Assembly: GCA_902803265.1 (NCBI GenBank)
Contig: CADCPD010000057.1
Span: forward strand, 1 to 8,303
Direction: 5' to 3'
Length of the DNA: 8,303 bases
DNA from: an uncultured bacterium
Lineage (GTDB): Bacteria; Cyanobacteriota; Vampirovibrionia; Gastranaerophilales; Gastranaerophilaceae
Under the pieces are notes generated by a model. That model was given only the letters and a program-made list of their open reading frames with translations, searched no databases and was not told the DNA's origin. Positions 7,216-8,303 of the stretch are shown one piece after another; position 1 is the first letter of the stretch, and the number at the start of each line of letters is the position of its first letter. Made by a program: the position numbers and the translations under genes.

Positions 7216-7243
7216 TTGAAAATAGAACCTTAAGACATATAAT
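7216..7243 (+). promoter_or_regulatory. Predicted sigma70-type promoter of the small cysteine-rich gene (and possibly hpf)
   Basis: TTGAAA (7216-7221) and a perfect TATAAT (7238-7243) are separated by 16 bases. Transcription would start near 7250, giving a leader of about 100 bases before the GTG start at 7352. It is the best promoter match in the window. Confidence 0.6.
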
Positions 7244-7252
7244 GTTATTAAA

Positions 7253-7318
7253 GCAAGGTTAATAAAGCCTTGCGGGGTGGAGCTAAGCATGTAATCTGTA
7301 CTCGTTGCATGCAGATTA
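7253..7318 (+). promoter_or_regulatory. Structured 5' leader of the small cysteine-rich gene
   Basis: Two hairpins can be drawn. The first pairs 7253-7260 with 7266-7273 (8 bp including one G-U, loop AATAA). The second pairs TAATCTGTA (7292-7300) with 7310-7318 (9 bp including one G-U). The second competes with a crossing pairing GCATG (7287-7291) with CATGC (7308-7312), which allows a switch between folds. No T-run follows, so it is not a terminator; the ribosome site GGAGG lies 20 bases downstream. Between the stems is GCGGGGTGGAGC (7272-7283), identical to positions 2-13 of E. coli initiator tRNA. No known riboswitch class was recognised. Confidence 0.35.
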
Positions 7319-7351
7319 ATTAATAAAATATAACTTTGGAGGAAATATAAA

Positions 7352-7570
7352 GTGTTTAGAAGTCGTGATATGGGCAGAGCTGTAGCCGTAAGAAGATGGA
7401 CACCAACTGCTTTAGAGTGTTATAAGAGAGGCTGCAACTGCGAAGGTTGTTTTTATAAAGATTTCTTTTCCGGATCCTCTCAAAAATGTCAAATGAAAGC
7501 TTCAGTACTTGAATTAGTTAGAGTTTTAGGCACTCCTGATGTTGAAATTCAACAAATTATTAATGACTAA
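7352..7570 (+). CDS. Small cysteine-rich protein of unknown function, GTG start
   Basis: A 72-residue protein that I do not recognise. GGAGG (7338-7342) lies 9 bases before the GTG, while the first internal ATG (7370) is too far away, so GTG is chosen. Residues 1-21 are basic (R3, R5, R9, R14, R15) and end in RRWTPTA. Five cysteines follow at 23, 28, 30, 33 and 46, in a C-x4-C-x-C-x2-C-x12-C spacing that could bind zinc or an iron-sulfur cluster. Residues 48-71 (MKASVLELVRVLGTPDVEIQQII) look helical and amphipathic. No signal peptide or membrane segment is seen. The basic, cysteine-rich make-up would suit a nucleic-acid-binding regulator, but that is inference only. It has its own promoter and leader and lies 83 bases before hpf, so the two may share a transcript. 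Codon use is like its neighbours, and the strong ribosome site argues for a real gene. Confidence 0.8.
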   Translation: MFRSRDMGRAVAVRRWTPTALECYKRGCNCEGCFYKDFFSGSSQKCQMKASVLELVRVLGTPDVEIQQIIND

Positions 7571-7653
7571 TTAACAATACAATTGATTTATTTTCATGTT
7601 TTTAATATTGTAGTTAGTGCAAAGAAGCATTTAAGTATTGGAGGTTTATTAAA

Positions 7654-8043
7654 ATGCATATATACGTTAACGGCAGAAATATAGAAATAACAGACGCAAT
7701 AAAAAGTTATGTAAAAGAAAAAATCGGTAAAGTTGCAACTCATTATGACCAAATTCATGGTATAGAAGTTGTTTTATCAGTTATTAAAAATCCTGCTGCT
7801 AATGAAAAACATATAGCTGAAGTTACTTGTAAATTAAATACAACTTCGATTCACTTAGAAGAAACTGCTGAATCTATGTATGCAAGTATTGATTTACTTT
7901 CAGACAAGCTTTTGAGACAAGTTCAAAAACATAAAGATAAAGCTTTAACATCAAAAGACAAAACTTCTTCAATCAGAATGGAATCAGCTCCTCAAGCTGA
8001 AGATGAAGAAGTAATCGTTGAAGTAAAAGCTATTGAAGATTAG
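7654..8043 (+). CDS. hpf: Ribosome hibernation-promoting factor, S30AE domain, short form with acidic tail
   Basis: HPF/YfiA proteins bind in the 30S decoding channel and hold ribosomes inactive under starvation. Residues 1-97 match the S30AE domain: MHIYVNGRNIEITDAIKSYVKEKI at the start, then a strand with IEVVLSV, HIAEVTCKL, and the helix ESMYASIDLLSDKLLRQVQKHKDK with its basic end. The whole protein has 129 residues, between short HPF (about 95) and long HPF/cyanobacterial LrtA (about 180 or more). Residues 98-129 form a polar, acidic tail (EDEEVIVEVKAIED), and the dimerisation domain of long HPF is absent; the frame closes with TAG and the next gene follows at once. GGAGG (7640-7644) lies 9 bases before the ATG. 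The 83-base gap before it has only a weak promoter candidate (TTGATT at 7583, TATTGT at 7606), so read-through from the small upstream gene is likely. Confidence 0.93.
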   Translation: MHIYVNGRNIEITDAIKSYVKEKIGKVATHYDQIHGIEVVLSVIKNPAANEKHIAEVTCKLNTTSIHLEETAESMYASIDLLSDKLLRQVQKHKDKALTSKDKTSSIRMESAPQAEDEEVIVEVKAIED

Positions 8044-8061
8044 TAAACGTTATTTTTATTT

Positions 8062-8303
8062 ATGATTAACGGCAAAAAGATTATTGTAATAATGCCTGCT
8101 TATAATGCGGAAAAAACATTAAAGCAGACTTATGACGATATTTATCGTGATTTTGTAGACGAAATTATTTTGGTTGATGATTACTCCGGTGACAATACTG
8201 TAAATCTTGCAAAAGAACTGGGTATAAAAACAATTCAGCATTCGAAAAACAAAGGTTATGGAGCAAATCAAAAATCATGCTATAATGCAGCAATTGAAAA
8301 CGG
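8062..8303 (+). CDS. Family 2 glycosyltransferase (3' end beyond the window)
   Basis: The frame starts with ATG at 8062, reads MINGKKIIVIMPAYNAEKTL and runs open to the window edge (80 codons). It shows the GT-A family 2 N-terminus: IIVIMPAYNAEKTL (first strand and nucleotide-binding loop), EIILVDDYSGDNT with the DD pair of the nucleotide-sugar site, and HSKNKGYGANQKSCYNAAI, typical of the dolichol-phosphate-mannose synthase-like group. Such enzymes transfer sugars from nucleotide or lipid donors to polysaccharides, lipids or proteins. The DXD and acceptor region lies outside the window, so the substrate cannot be told. It starts 18 bases after the hpf stop, and no Shine-Dalgarno sequence is visible in that gap, so initiation may be weak or coupled. 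Confidence 0.92.
   Translation, partial: MINGKKIIVIMPAYNAEKTLKQTYDDIYRDFVDEIILVDDYSGDNTVNLAKELGIKTIQHSKNKGYGANQKSCYNAAIEN

Noticed and set aside
7168..7233. 21-codon ATG frame in the CATG-rich region
   Set aside because: No Shine-Dalgarno sequence, and it runs through the predicted promoter of the next gene.
7240..7340. Complete tRNA gene
   Set aside because: Only the 5' acceptor strand and part of a D-arm resemble tRNA-fMet; no matching 3' acceptor strand, anticodon arm or T-arm.

Overview
The window is an AT-rich, gene-dense bacterial chromosome segment. It most resembles a gut relative of Cyanobacteria (Melainabacteria/Vampirovibrionia, Gastranaerophilales type). This placement is an inference: the minC-minD-minE order and the MinE core (start ...RLKLVLMQDR, LNPALLERMR, YVEMD) look cyanobacterial, MutL is the endonuclease type, and base composition is low in GC with strong GGAGG-type ribosome binding sites. 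Clostridial minCDE clusters also share some of these features, so the assignment is moderate. Nothing points to a phage, plasmid or insertion sequence.

Layout. Positions 1-2811 (+) hold the 3' part of mutL (mismatch repair) and, 5 bases later, a membrane-anchored FkbM-like methyltransferase with an altered SAM-binding motif. A bidirectional hairpin terminator (2811-2839) separates them from the convergent min cluster. Positions 2870-5276 (-) hold minC, minD and minE, the spatial regulator of the division septum. MinC and MinD are coupled by a TAATG stop/start overlap. MinE carries an unusual C-terminal extension of about 140 residues, acidic and then lysine-rich. A short divergent promoter region (5277-5384) drives minC leftward and ilvA rightward.

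Positions 5385-6971 (+) hold ilvA (threonine dehydratase with one ACT domain) and ridA. RidA removes the reactive enamine/imine made by the dehydratase, so the pair is a metabolic unit, closed by a strong terminator (6987-7018). Next is a gene-free stretch of about 330 bases (7019-7351) rich in CATG and inverted repeats, including a possible pseudoknot. It also has a good promoter (7216-7243) and a folded leader of about 100 bases with a 12-base match to initiator tRNA.

That leader feeds a 72-residue cysteine-rich protein of unknown function (7352-7570), followed by a short hibernation-promoting factor (7654-8043) and the 5' end of a family 2 glycosyltransferase (8062 to the window end). The parts most likely to be new are the MinE tail, the cysteine-rich small protein with its leader, and the CATG-rich intergenic RNA candidate.
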